Assembly: GCA_946647055.1 (NCBI GenBank)
Contig: CAMPCT010000165.1
Location: forward strand, 1 to 5,070
Length of the DNA stretch: 5,070 nucleotides
Origin: an uncultured Atopobium sp.
Lineage (GTDB): Bacteria > Actinomycetota > Coriobacteriia > Coriobacteriales > Atopobiaceae
Direction of reading: 5' to 3'
A model generated the notes under the pieces. It searched no databases, was not told where the DNA came from, and saw only the letters and a list, made by a program, of their open reading frames with translations. Each line of letters begins with the position of its first letter. The stretch's first letter is position 1. Both the position numbers and the translations under genes were made by a program. Shown piece by piece: positions 1-4,976 of this stretch.

Positions 1-250
1 TGTTGTAGGCCTCCTCGGCCATCGCATCGCGCATGTCGCGTTTCTGCCTGAGCCGATCGTTCTCGCGCTCCAGGTTGCCGTGGACGGCGTCGATGGCGTC
101 GCAGGCGTTGCTCGCCGCCTCGTGCCATGCGTCCAGCCAGTCGCCATCGACAATCGCTCCGGCACTCGTCTGCATGTGGTCGATGATTTCCGTCCAGTTG
201 ATGTCGGCCAGCAGGTCCCTCAGCTCGCCTGTTATCGGCTCATCCACCAT
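1..250 (-). CDS. Small phage protein of unknown function, N-terminal part (runs off left edge)
   Basis: An open frame of 83 codons starts at ATG 250 and continues past the left edge without a stop. The start is supported by a strong AGGGAGGT site at 257-264, six bases upstream and inside the end of the PAPS-reductase-like gene. The two genes overlap by 19 bases (232-250), so translation is probably coupled. The protein begins MVDEPITGELRDLL and has a WTEIIDHMQT segment at residues 19-28. It is acidic in its first half and turns into a likely coiled coil (NLERENDRLRQKR, residues 59-71). It resembles, from memory, a small-protein family scattered through phages and prophages of gut actinobacteria. 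I know no function for it. The coil suggests self-association or partner binding, which is inference. Plus-strand frames over the same bases lack matching ribosome sites and were set aside. Confidence 0.75.
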   Translation of the reverse strand, partial: MVDEPITGELRDLLADINWTEIIDHMQTSAGAIVDGDWLDAWHEAASNACDAIDAVHGNLERENDRLRQKRDMRDAMAEEAYN

Positions 251-1122
251 TCGTATACCTCCCTAGCGGTTTCCCATTGCGTTTCGAGTCCGCATGACCT
301 GCGGTGCTCGAGCATCTTCTCGAACGCTCGCATGTAAAGCTCCTGATACTTCGGCCAGCGCTTGAACTCTCTCTCTCTCTCCGCTGGCGACGCGAACGGG
401 CACCCGATGCATCCAACCCTCTTGAATCCTTCGCCGTAAAGCGGGTTTGGCTCGACGCCCCTCTCGTCGAGGAATTGCCACACGTCGTCGTCCGTCCATT
501 CGAGGATCGGCTGGAAGCTCGTTTTGCCCCTGATGCGGCACGATCTGATGAAGTTGTCGTCGTGTTCAATTGCTGAGGCAGGATCTTCAAAAAGACTGGC
601 CGCATCGTCGAAGTCGATTGCCGCGGGCCGCGCCTCGGAGAAGTTGTTGGCGAAGACGCGGTTCCTGCGTGCCGTGGACTCGCTTCTCCTGACGCCGGTC
701 GCTATCGCGCGCCCCTTGCCACCCGTCTCCTTCAGGGTCCGGCAGCAGTACCTCACGAGCCTTGTTGGCGGCATCTGCTTCTGGGGTATCAGCGACCACA
801 TTGTTATGGGATTGCCTCCGAGCTTCGGCCTTCGGTAAAAGCAATGCACCCCTTGTTCGCGCAGGCGCTCGAACGTCCTGCGCACGTGCCGCATCGTCTC
901 TGGGGCATCGACCGTCGTGATGGAGTGCTGGACCTCGAACTCCGCGCCGCTCGCTAGCGCCAGCTCGACGAGCGCGTCGGAGTCCTTCCCTCCGCTGTAG
1001 CAGACGAGGAGCGGCTTGTCATAGTATCGGCGGCTCATGGCCGCCGCGAGTTGGAATTGCTCTATGCTGCGCGCCACCTTCTCCGCGTGGTCGAGAGTCG
1101 GCTGGTATGCCGGTACGCCCAT
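232..1122 (-). CDS. Phage PAPS-reductase-like PP-loop protein with probable iron-sulfur site
   Basis: This 296-residue protein belongs to the phosphoadenosine-phosphosulfate reductase / adenine-nucleotide alpha-hydrolase (PP-loop) superfamily. The nucleotide-binding SGGKDS motif is at residues 43-48. A Cys pair (YCC, C126 and C127) and a GCIGCPF motif (C238, C241) give the CC...CxxC pattern that holds a [4Fe-4S] cluster in assimilatory APS reductases. Other hallmarks are GVRRSES (143-149) and FQPILEWTDDDVWQFL (203-218). The C-terminal ECGxH catalytic thiol motif of true PAPS/APS reductases is absent, so sulfate reduction is doubtful. Related proteins include DndC, a DNA phosphorothioation enzyme, and many uncharacterised phage proteins. 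A role in sulfur transfer or nucleic-acid modification is inference. The start ATG 1122 follows AAGGAGG (1127-1133). A strong hairpin lies just upstream and the next gene overlaps its end by 19 bases. G+C is lower than in the upstream genes. Confidence 0.9.
   Translation of the reverse strand: MGVPAYQPTLDHAEKVARSIEQFQLAAAMSRRYYDKPLLVCYSGGKDSDALVELALASGAEFEVQHSITTVDAPETMRHVRRTFERLREQGVHCFYRRPKLGGNPITMWSLIPQKQMPPTRLVRYCCRTLKETGGKGRAIATGVRRSESTARRNRVFANNFSEARPAAIDFDDAASLFEDPASAIEHDDNFIRSCRIRGKTSFQPILEWTDDDVWQFLDERGVEPNPLYGEGFKRVGCIGCPFASPAEREREFKRWPKYQELYMRAFEKMLEHRRSCGLETQWETAREVYEWWMSR
257..264 (-). promoter_or_regulatory. Ribosome binding site deciding the start of the left-edge gene
   Basis: On the minus strand this reads AGGGAGGT, followed by six bases (ATACGA) and the ATG at 250. 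It lies inside the last codons of the PAPS-reductase-like gene, where it encodes part of AREVY. It favours ATG 250 over the adjacent GTG at 247. Confidence 0.7.
367..380. repeat. (CT)7 dinucleotide tract inside the PAPS-reductase-like gene
   Basis: Fourteen bases of perfect CT repeat on the plus strand read as (AG)7 in the coding strand. They encode most of the run EREREF (residues 248-253), just after the CxxC motif. A gain or loss of one unit would shift the frame and remove the last ~45 residues, leaving the P-loop and all four cluster cysteines. Such tracts can slip, but alternating Glu/Arg codons explain it equally well. Confidence 0.85.
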
Positions 1123-1201
1123 CGTTCCTCCTTCAATGCCCTGTGGGGCGCTGAGAGCCGTTTTGCGGCCCCGCAGCGCCCCGTTCGGGTGCTTGTTCGC
1201 G
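1123..1201. other. Only sizeable intergenic gap; holds a hairpin and the downstream ribosome site
   Basis: These 79 bases separate the recombination genes from the PAPS-reductase-like gene. In transcription order they hold about 19 bases of leader after the TGA at 1202, a 38-base hairpin (1182-1145), an 11-base spacer and the AAGGAGG site (1133-1127). I see no convincing -35/-10 pair. The gap could mark a transcript boundary, or a processing or attenuation point. Confidence 0.7.
1145..1182 (-). terminator. Strong strand-biased RNA hairpin (possible terminator or attenuator)
   Basis: Read on the minus strand, an outer perfect 9-bp stem (GGGGCGCTG pairing with CAGCGCCCC) continues after one bulged C into a 7-bp inner stem (GGGGCCG with CGGCTCT, two G.U pairs). 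It closes with a CAAAA loop. On the plus strand the two G.U pairs become A.C mismatches, so the structure is best in the RNA of the genes around it. No run of U follows (next bases ACAGGGC), so a classical intrinsic terminator is not supported. It could be a U-less terminator, a partial terminator lowering expression downstream, a processing site or an mRNA stabiliser. The ribosome site of the next gene lies 11 bases past the stem and is not sequestered by it. Confidence 0.6.
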
Positions 1202-1453
1202 TCAGTCGTCCTGCGCGGCTCCTAGGCCCGCCATGGCGGCCCAGACGGCCTGCCGCGGGCACATGTCGTCGGCGCACCAGAGCGCGCCGTCTTCCTCCTC
1301 GAAGGTCAGCGACAGGTCGGGCCTGCCCGGCACGGGCCAGATCGTCGTGACCCGGTCCGTGTCCACGCGGGCGTCGCCAAAGCGGTAGCCATGCGAGAGC
1401 CCCATGCCCTGCGCCATGGCCAGCTCGCGCAGATCCTCGGTCAGCTTGCCCAT
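1202..1453 (-). CDS. Hypothetical small phage protein (83 residues)
   Basis: The frame runs from ATG 1453 to TGA 1202. It begins two bases after the stop of the upstream gene, with GGAG five bases before the start. The protein begins MGKLTEDLRELAMAQ, which should be an amphipathic helix. A likely beta-rich centre follows (VTTIWPVPGRPDLSLTFEEE, residues 35-54), then a Cys pair in the setting LWCADDMCP (C60 and C65, CX4C). There is no signal peptide or membrane segment. With only two cysteines it does not make a full zinc site by itself. I do not recognise the family. It is the last gene before the hairpin, so it probably ends the recombination operon or a strong part of it. The minus-strand frame is open well upstream, but that extension lies inside the neighbouring genes and the ATG with its ribosome site is the better start. 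Confidence 0.75.
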   Translation of the reverse strand: MGKLTEDLRELAMAQGMGLSHGYRFGDARVDTDRVTTIWPVPGRPDLSLTFEEEDGALWCADDMCPRQAVWAAMAGLGAAQDD

Positions 1454-1455
1454 GG

Positions 1456-1689
1456 CTACTCCACCAGCGCGAGGCCGGGCGCCTGCTCGCCCTCGTCGTC
1501 GTACTCCAGCGGGAGCGGCTGCTCGGGGTCGACGATCTGGACGGCGACGACCTTTCCGCGCATGCGGTAGAGGTACGCCACGTCCTCGGGGGTGATGTAG
1601 TCGTCGGGGATGAGCTGGACCACGGTTCCGTTCTTCTTGGCGGCGATGCTGTCGAGCGTCGCGCGCATCTGGATGGTTCCCTCTGCCAT
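1456..1689 (-). CDS. Hypothetical small acidic phage protein (77 residues)
   Basis: ATG 1689 lies nine bases after the SSB stop. Its AGGAGG site shares bases with that TAG stop and leaves a five-base spacer to the ATG. The protein alternates hydrophobic residues in the way of a small beta-rich fold (TIQMRATLDSIAAKKNGTVV, residues 5-24). A short helical stretch follows (TPEDVAYLYRMRG, residues 33-45), then another strand (KVVAVQIVDP), and a tail rich in Asp and Glu. The layout loosely recalls small beta-barrel proteins found near SSB in phage early operons, but this is from memory and weak. Its place directly after ssb suggests a part in the same DNA transactions. No catalytic motif is visible. 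Confidence 0.75.
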   Translation of the reverse strand: MAEGTIQMRATLDSIAAKKNGTVVQLIPDDYITPEDVAYLYRMRGKVVAVQIVDPEQPLPLEYDDEGEQAPGLALVE

Positions 1690-1698
1690 GTCTTCCTC

Positions 1699-2166
1699 CT
1701 AAAAAGGGATGTCCTCGTCGTATGTCCCGGCTTGCTGCGGCTGCAGCGCGGGCTGGTAGACGCCGGGCGCCGCCACCTGCCCCTGCGGGGCTGAGGCCGC
1801 GCTTCGCTGGCGCCGCTGGCTGCCGCCGCTGCCCTCGTCGCGGGCGCTCATGAACTCGATCTCCTCCACGACCACCTCGAGCTTCGAGCGCTGGCGCCCC
1901 GTCTCGCGGTCCTCCCACGTGCCGTAGCGCAGCTTGCCCGCGATGGCCACCTTCTTGCCCTTCGTCAGGATCGGCTGCAGCTTCTCGCCGCGGTTGCCGA
2001 AGAGGATGCAGTCCACGAAGTTGGGGACGTCCTCCCACTCGTCGGTCTGGGGGTTCTTCCTGCGGTCGTTGACCGCGACGCCGAAGGCGCAGACGGTGCC
2101 CGCCTGCCCCCTCAGCTCGGCGTCGCGCGTCAGGTTGCCGCTGATCTCGACGCGGTTGATGCTCAC
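1699..2166 (-). CDS. ssb: Single-stranded DNA-binding protein (phage SSB)
   Basis: This 155-residue protein coats single-stranded DNA during replication and recombination and recruits partners through its tail. The OB-fold domain spans about residues 1-107, opening NRVEISGNLTRDAELR. The family signature FVDCILFGNRGEKLQPILTK is at 50-69, followed by VAIAGKLRYGTWEDRETG. Aromatic residues that could stack on DNA include W44, F50, F56 and W84. A Gln/Ala/Pro-rich flexible linker (about 110-147) leads to the classic acidic tip YDEDIPF at the very end. The GTG start at 2166 is chosen because AAGGAGG lies seven bases upstream and the OB fold begins at once. It overlaps the TGA of the HTH gene in a GTGA. 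It belongs to the host-like bacterial SSB type and should form tetramers. Its neighbours are a probable annealing protein and a RusA-like nuclease, as in phage recombination modules. Confidence 0.96.
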   Translation of the reverse strand: MSINRVEISGNLTRDAELRGQAGTVCAFGVAVNDRRKNPQTDEWEDVPNFVDCILFGNRGEKLQPILTKGKKVAIAGKLRYGTWEDRETGRQRSKLEVVVEEIEFMSARDEGSGGSQRRQRSAASAPQGQVAAPGVYQPALQPQQAGTYDEDIPF

Positions 2167-2318
2167 TTGCCGTCCTCCTTCTTCTTCTCGAGCTCGTGCA
2201 GGATGCGCGTGACGCTCCGCTCGCTGCATCCCATGCGGGCGGCTATCTGCTTGACTGACCGGCCCTGCGCGGCCATCGCGGCCACGCGGTCCCAGTCGAT
2301 GGTCCTCCTGGCTCCCAT
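2163..2318 (-). CDS. Small helix-turn-helix DNA-binding protein (51 residues)
   Basis: ATG 2318 opens a 51-residue protein nearly all of which is one helix-turn-helix. A first helix (IDWDRVAAMAAQG, residues 7-19) is followed by SVKQIAARMG (21-30), a turn at C31, a recognition helix SERSVTRILHEL (32-43) and a basic tail with KKK. The pattern is like the HTH of resolvase/invertase C-termini and of sigma-70 region 4-like or transposase HTH domains, without any catalytic part. It may be a small regulator of this operon, which is inference. GGGAGGG lies only about two bases before the ATG, a short spacing that suggests weak or re-initiated translation after the upstream stop (2327). Its TGA overlaps the ssb GTG. 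An upstream in-frame extension overlaps the recombination gene and has no plausible start. Confidence 0.8.
   Translation of the reverse strand: MGARRTIDWDRVAAMAAQGRSVKQIAARMGCSERSVTRILHELEKKKEDGK
2174..2180 (-). promoter_or_regulatory. Ribosome binding site deciding the GTG start of ssb
   Basis: The minus strand reads AAGGAGG with a seven-base spacer (ACGGCAA) before GTG 2166. It sits inside the Lys-rich end of the helix-turn-helix gene and rules out the longer in-frame extension that would start near 2229. Confidence 0.75.
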
Positions 2319-2326
2319 GGCCCTCC

Positions 2327-3157
2327 CTAGAGCTCGATGTCCTCGTCCTCGTAGGCGTCGGCCTCGACCGGCCCGGCGGGATCCGGAGCGGCCTGCTGGG
2401 CCACCGCCGCGCGCATGGACCTGAAGGCCTCCTCCGCCTCGGGGCGCCCGCCGCTCTTGAAGCGGGCCCACAGGTACTGCTTGGCCTCGTCGGCCCGGTA
2501 GCCGTCGCCCTCGAGGACCGTCGTGGCGCTCCTGAGCCACTGCAGGTCGTCGTCGGTCGGCGCGTGGGCCGCCGGCGCCTGCTGGGGCGCGACCGACACC
2601 TGCTGCGCCGGCTGGGCGGGCGCCTGCCCGCGCATCCAGTCGGGCAGGTCCTCGACGTCCTGCGTGAAGATGTCCGAGGCCGCCGTGGTGGACTTCACCG
2701 CGTCCACGAGGGCGCGCTTCTTGGCCATCTTCAGGACCGTGTTGTAGACGTCGGCGATGTCGGGGTTCTCCTCGCGCGTCTTCTCTCCGTGGGACCAGCG
2801 GTTGCGGTAGCGGTACTTGCTCTCCATCGTCGAGCAGCTGCCTATGCCCTCGCCCTCGATGATGTCGCTGCCGCGCTGGTAGAGCGTGCAGGTGACCTCG
2901 ACCTCGCGGTGCCCGCCGGGCAGCTGGGTCTTGCTCACCTGGTAGCGCGGGACCAGCTTGAACATGAGGCAGATCTTCTCGGCGCCCGGCTGCAGCAGCG
3001 ATGGCTTGCCCTTGGTGCCCGGGATGACGCCGTAGTGCTCACCGCTCTTGAGTACCTCGCTCATCAGGTATTGCAGCTGGTTCACCTGCTGGCGGACCTG
3101 CAGTGCGGCCACCTGCTCGGGGGCCTGCGTAGTGGCGAGCTGGTTGCTCTCGGCCAT
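2327..3157 (-). CDS. Probable phage ssDNA-annealing / recombination protein
   Basis: This 276-residue protein matches, from memory, a phage family recurring next to SSB, RusA and DUF1351 genes and regarded as a recombination protein. Hallmarks are HYGVIPGTKGKPSLLQPGAE (residues 41-60), the CSTMESKYRYRNRW segment (108-121) and VYNTVLKMAKKRALVDAVKS (137-156) leading into ASDIFTQDVEDLP. The last resembles the basic helical segment of Rad52-like annealers, but I cannot assign it to RecT, Erf, Sak or Redbeta. A Gln/Ala/Pro linker (about 178-200) joins a C-terminal helical region (201-255). The end is acidic (YEDEDIEL) and resembles the SSB tip. The start follows a perfect AGGAGG seven bases upstream, four bases after the DUF1351 stop. 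Its role would be pairing SSB-coated strands. The family is fairly sure; the exact activity is inferred. Confidence 0.75.
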   Translation of the reverse strand: MAESNQLATTQAPEQVAALQVRQQVNQLQYLMSEVLKSGEHYGVIPGTKGKPSLLQPGAEKICLMFKLVPRYQVSKTQLPGGHREVEVTCTLYQRGSDIIEGEGIGSCSTMESKYRYRNRWSHGEKTREENPDIADVYNTVLKMAKKRALVDAVKSTTAASDIFTQDVEDLPDWMRGQAPAQPAQQVSVAPQQAPAAHAPTDDDLQWLRSATTVLEGDGYRADEAKQYLWARFKSGGRPEAEEAFRSMRAAVAQQAAPDPAGPVEADAYEDEDIEL

Positions 3158-3161
3158 GCTC

Positions 3162-4241
3162 CTACCTCCTCACGATCCGGTACGTGCTGCCACCCGTCGG
3201 CTTCACGGTGGCCCTGATGTTCCTGTTGGTACAGAAGGTCCTGAACGCCGCCGCGTCCTGCGAGCTGCCGTAGGCGCACATGAGGTACGGGGGCACCTTG
3301 CCCGGCTCGGGCTGGCCCATCGTCTCGGCCACGTGCTCGAGCAGCGGGCTCGGGACCGGCATCGCCTGCGGTGGCTCGATGATCGCGGGCGGCTCGTAGG
3401 GGACCGGTCCCGGCACGGGCGCAGGCGCGGCCGCGGCTGCCTCCCGCTCGCGGCGTGCCGCCTCCTCGCGCTCCTGACGCTCGCGCTCCTGCCGGGCGCG
3501 GCGCTCCGCCATCTCGGCCTCGATGCGGCGCTGCTCCTCCTCGCGGCGCCGGCGCTCCTCCTCGAGGCGGCGCACCCGCTCGCGCTGCTCGGCGCGGGCC
3601 TGGGCGGAGCGGATGGCGCTCCCGAGGTCCAGCGTGGTGAACAGGTCGGCCTTGGCGGCCTCGAGGTCCTCGTCCGCCACGCTCGCGGCCAGCGTCTGCT
3701 CGTCGGCTGCCACCTGGTCGATGGCCGCGCGCAGGGCCGCCTGGGCGGCCACGAGGTTCGTGCTGCGGTTGAGCCATGCCTTCCCGCGCTCGGACCCGCG
3801 CAGGGCGATGAGCCGGTCAAGCGGGACCAGCTCCATGAGGTCGGGCGCGTACTCCTCGTAGGCGTCGAGCAGGTCCTGCATGCGCTGCTGGCCCCAGCGC
3901 TCCTCGTAGGCGTCGAGCGCCTCCTTGTAGGCGACGTCGATGGCGGTGAGCGGCTCGAGGACCCCCTTGACGTCGGCCCTGAACCGCTTCAGGGCGTCGT
4001 CCATCTCGCGGGTCATGCGCTTGCGCTCGTCGTCCAGCTCCTTGGCGTCGCGGCGGGCGCTGGCGCGCGCGGCCTTCGCGTCCTTGTAGCCGGCGTCGTC
4101 GGTGATCTCCTCGGGCGGGCGGTACTGGGCCGCGAGGCCGGCCACCCGCTCGCGGGCCTGAGCCAGCCACTGCTCGGACCTCGCCAGCGGGCTGATGTCC
4201 GTCTCCACGACCTCCGCCTCGACCTTGATCGGCTCAGTCAT
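3162..4241 (-). CDS. DUF1351-type phage protein with long charged helix
   Basis: This 359-residue protein has the layout of DUF1351 proteins, found almost only in phages beside recombination genes; their function is unknown. The N-terminal half (about 1-210) is helical with a coiled coil (KELDDERKRMTREMDDALKR, 67-86) and the typical KAWLNRS motif (154-160). Residues 212-268 are almost purely Arg, Glu, Gln and Ala and could be a single extended alpha helix. A Pro-rich linker follows (271-299), then a compact end domain (about 300-359) with AYGSSQDAAAFRTFCTNRNI. ATG 4241 overlaps the upstream stop by eight bases and has GGAGG six bases before it. No catalytic residues are visible. A scaffold or accessory role for the downstream recombination protein is inference. 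It contains two in-frame copies of LDAYEE (109-114 and 125-130). Confidence 0.8.
   Translation of the reverse strand: MTEPIKVEAEVVETDISPLARSEQWLAQARERVAGLAAQYRPPEEITDDAGYKDAKAARASARRDAKELDDERKRMTREMDDALKRFRADVKGVLEPLTAIDVAYKEALDAYEERWGQQRMQDLLDAYEEYAPDLMELVPLDRLIALRGSERGKAWLNRSTNLVAAQAALRAAIDQVAADEQTLAASVADEDLEAAKADLFTTLDLGSAIRSAQARAEQRERVRRLEEERRRREEEQRRIEAEMAERRARQERERQEREEAARREREAAAAAPAPVPGPVPYEPPAIIEPPQAMPVPSPLLEHVAETMGQPEPGKVPPYLMCAYGSSQDAAAFRTFCTNRNIRATVKPTGGSTYRIVRR
3852..3870. repeat. 19-base exact direct repeat, copy 1 (copy 2 at 3900-3918)
   Basis: CTCCTCGTAGGCGTCGAGC occurs at 3852-3870 and again at 3900-3918, 48 bases (16 codons) apart and in frame. Both encode LDAYEE in the DUF1351-type gene. 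This looks like an internal duplication or codon-biased convergence in a helical protein, not a mobile-element mark. Confidence 0.7.
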
Positions 4242-4485
4242 TGTCGTCCTCCCCCACGTAGATGCTGATCGCGTCGGCCATCAGCCGGTACGCCTGGACC
4301 TTGGGCGTCTCGTCGGTCAGCTCGAAGGCGATCAGGGCGCCGGCCTCCATGAGGCCGCCCATGAGGCCGCAGCGCATGGCCTCCAGCTCCTCCTTGGTGA
4401 CCGGGGCGTTGGTGAGCACCTCGTCCAGGTCGTCGAGCGTGGTCGCCATGTCGTCGAGCCACTGGGCCATTTCCTTCTTCTTCAC
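4234..4485 (-). CDS. Hypothetical acidic phage protein (83 residues)
   Basis: The chosen start is GTG 4485, which overlaps the RusA-like gene's TGA in a GTGA and has AGGGAGG four bases upstream. An inner ATG at 4470 (residue 6) is possible but poorly placed for a ribosome site. The protein begins VKKKEMAQWLDDMATTLDDL, a predicted helix. A second helical hairpin follows (KEELEAMRCGLMGGLMEAGA, 31-50), then FELTDETPKVQAYRLMADAI and an acidic end EDDND. It is likely all-helical, soluble and small. I do not recognise the family. Its stop overlaps the DUF1351-type start by eight bases, so the three genes are probably made together. Confidence 0.75.
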   Translation of the reverse strand: MKKKEMAQWLDDMATTLDDLDEVLTNAPVTKEELEAMRCGLMGGLMEAGALIAFELTDETPKVQAYRLMADAISIYVGEDDND

Positions 4486-4976
4486 GCTTCCTCCCTCGCT
4501 GTTATGCGCACCCAGACGCCTGGGTTTGACCTGTCGGTGCGCTCCGCTATGGCACAGCGCAACGTCACGTAGCGCTGGCTGTCGTCGTGTATGGCCGCGC
4601 ATCCGCTCCTGTGCTTCCAGACCTCCTTGCCGGTCTTCTTGTCGACGCGCATGAAGGTCGGCTCGCACAGGGCGTCCATGATGTACTTCGCGCCGCCGAA
4701 GACGTTGTCGGGGTCCCTGCTGCGCCCCACCTCGACGAAGGTCAGGGAGACGTCGCAGGGGCCGGCCGGCGCGACCCAGCCCTGCTGGGCCATGGCGTGC
4801 GCGGCTATCTCGGCCACGTGCGTCTCGGCCCCGAGCTTCTGCCGGTCCACGTGGCCCTTGCCGAAGCTGCGCTGTGACTGCATAATCTCGTTCATGCCCC
4901 ACCAGGGGCCCTTGCGGGCCCCGTGCTGGTTCTTGTAGTTGCTCGGCACGAAGAAGCACAGCTCCTTGGCGCTCAC
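4482..4976 (-). CDS. rusA: RusA-like Holliday junction resolvase
   Basis: This 164-residue protein has the RusA core RDPDNVFGGAKYIMDAL (residues 87-103), giving acidic residues D88, D90 and D101 with K97. A second site AIHDDSQRYVTLRCAI (128-143) has D131 and D132, where the family carries another metal ligand. RusA dimers cut four-way DNA junctions with magnesium, so this enzyme would resolve branched intermediates of phage recombination or replication. It is longer than the ~120-residue E. coli RusA, with an N-terminal extension (about 1-70) and an insert between the two active-site parts that contains RVDKKTGKEVWKHRSGC. GTG 4976 is chosen because GGGAGGAG lies five bases upstream and the upstream gene's TGA overlaps it. 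The longer frame from 5057 would overlap that gene and reads unlike protein. Both ends are coupled to neighbours by GTGA overlaps. Confidence 0.88.
   Translation of the reverse strand: MSAKELCFFVPSNYKNQHGARKGPWWGMNEIMQSQRSFGKGHVDRQKLGAETHVAEIAAHAMAQQGWVAPAGPCDVSLTFVEVGRSRDPDNVFGGAKYIMDALCEPTFMRVDKKTGKEVWKHRSGCAAIHDDSQRYVTLRCAIAERTDRSNPGVWVRITAREEA

Noticed and set aside
274..300. SCGLET near the C-terminus of the PAPS-reductase-like protein as a degenerate ECGxH catalytic motif
   Set aside because: Only Cys-Gly-Leu matches; the Glu and His are missing, and phage relatives as I recall them have no cysteine at this place.
33..337. Two overlapping plus-strand frames at the left edge
   Set aside because: The minus strand here has a well-started frame (ATG 250 with AGGGAGGT) that runs off the edge and resembles known phage proteins, while the plus frames have no ribosome site.
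1123..1201. A promoter for the PAPS-reductase-like gene in the gap
   Set aside because: No sigma-70-type -35/-10 pair can be seen; most of the gap is taken by the GC-rich hairpin.
1202..2038. A 278-codon minus-strand frame that contains the 83-residue gene
   Set aside because: Its upstream part lies inside ssb and the 77-residue gene in another frame and is Arg/Gly/Pro-rich noise; only the part from ATG 1453 is supported.
2564..3217. A 217-codon plus-strand open frame opposite the recombination protein
   Set aside because: Its composition (Leu, Ala, Val, Arg, His runs) and lack of a ribosome site match an antisense shadow; the minus-strand gene carries recognisable motifs.
3048..4268. A 406-codon open frame on the plus strand opposite the DUF1351-type gene
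   Set aside because: It is a shadow of high-GC codon bias: long Leu/Arg/Ala/Gly runs, no ribosome site, and it lies antisense to a gene with clear family features and a good start.
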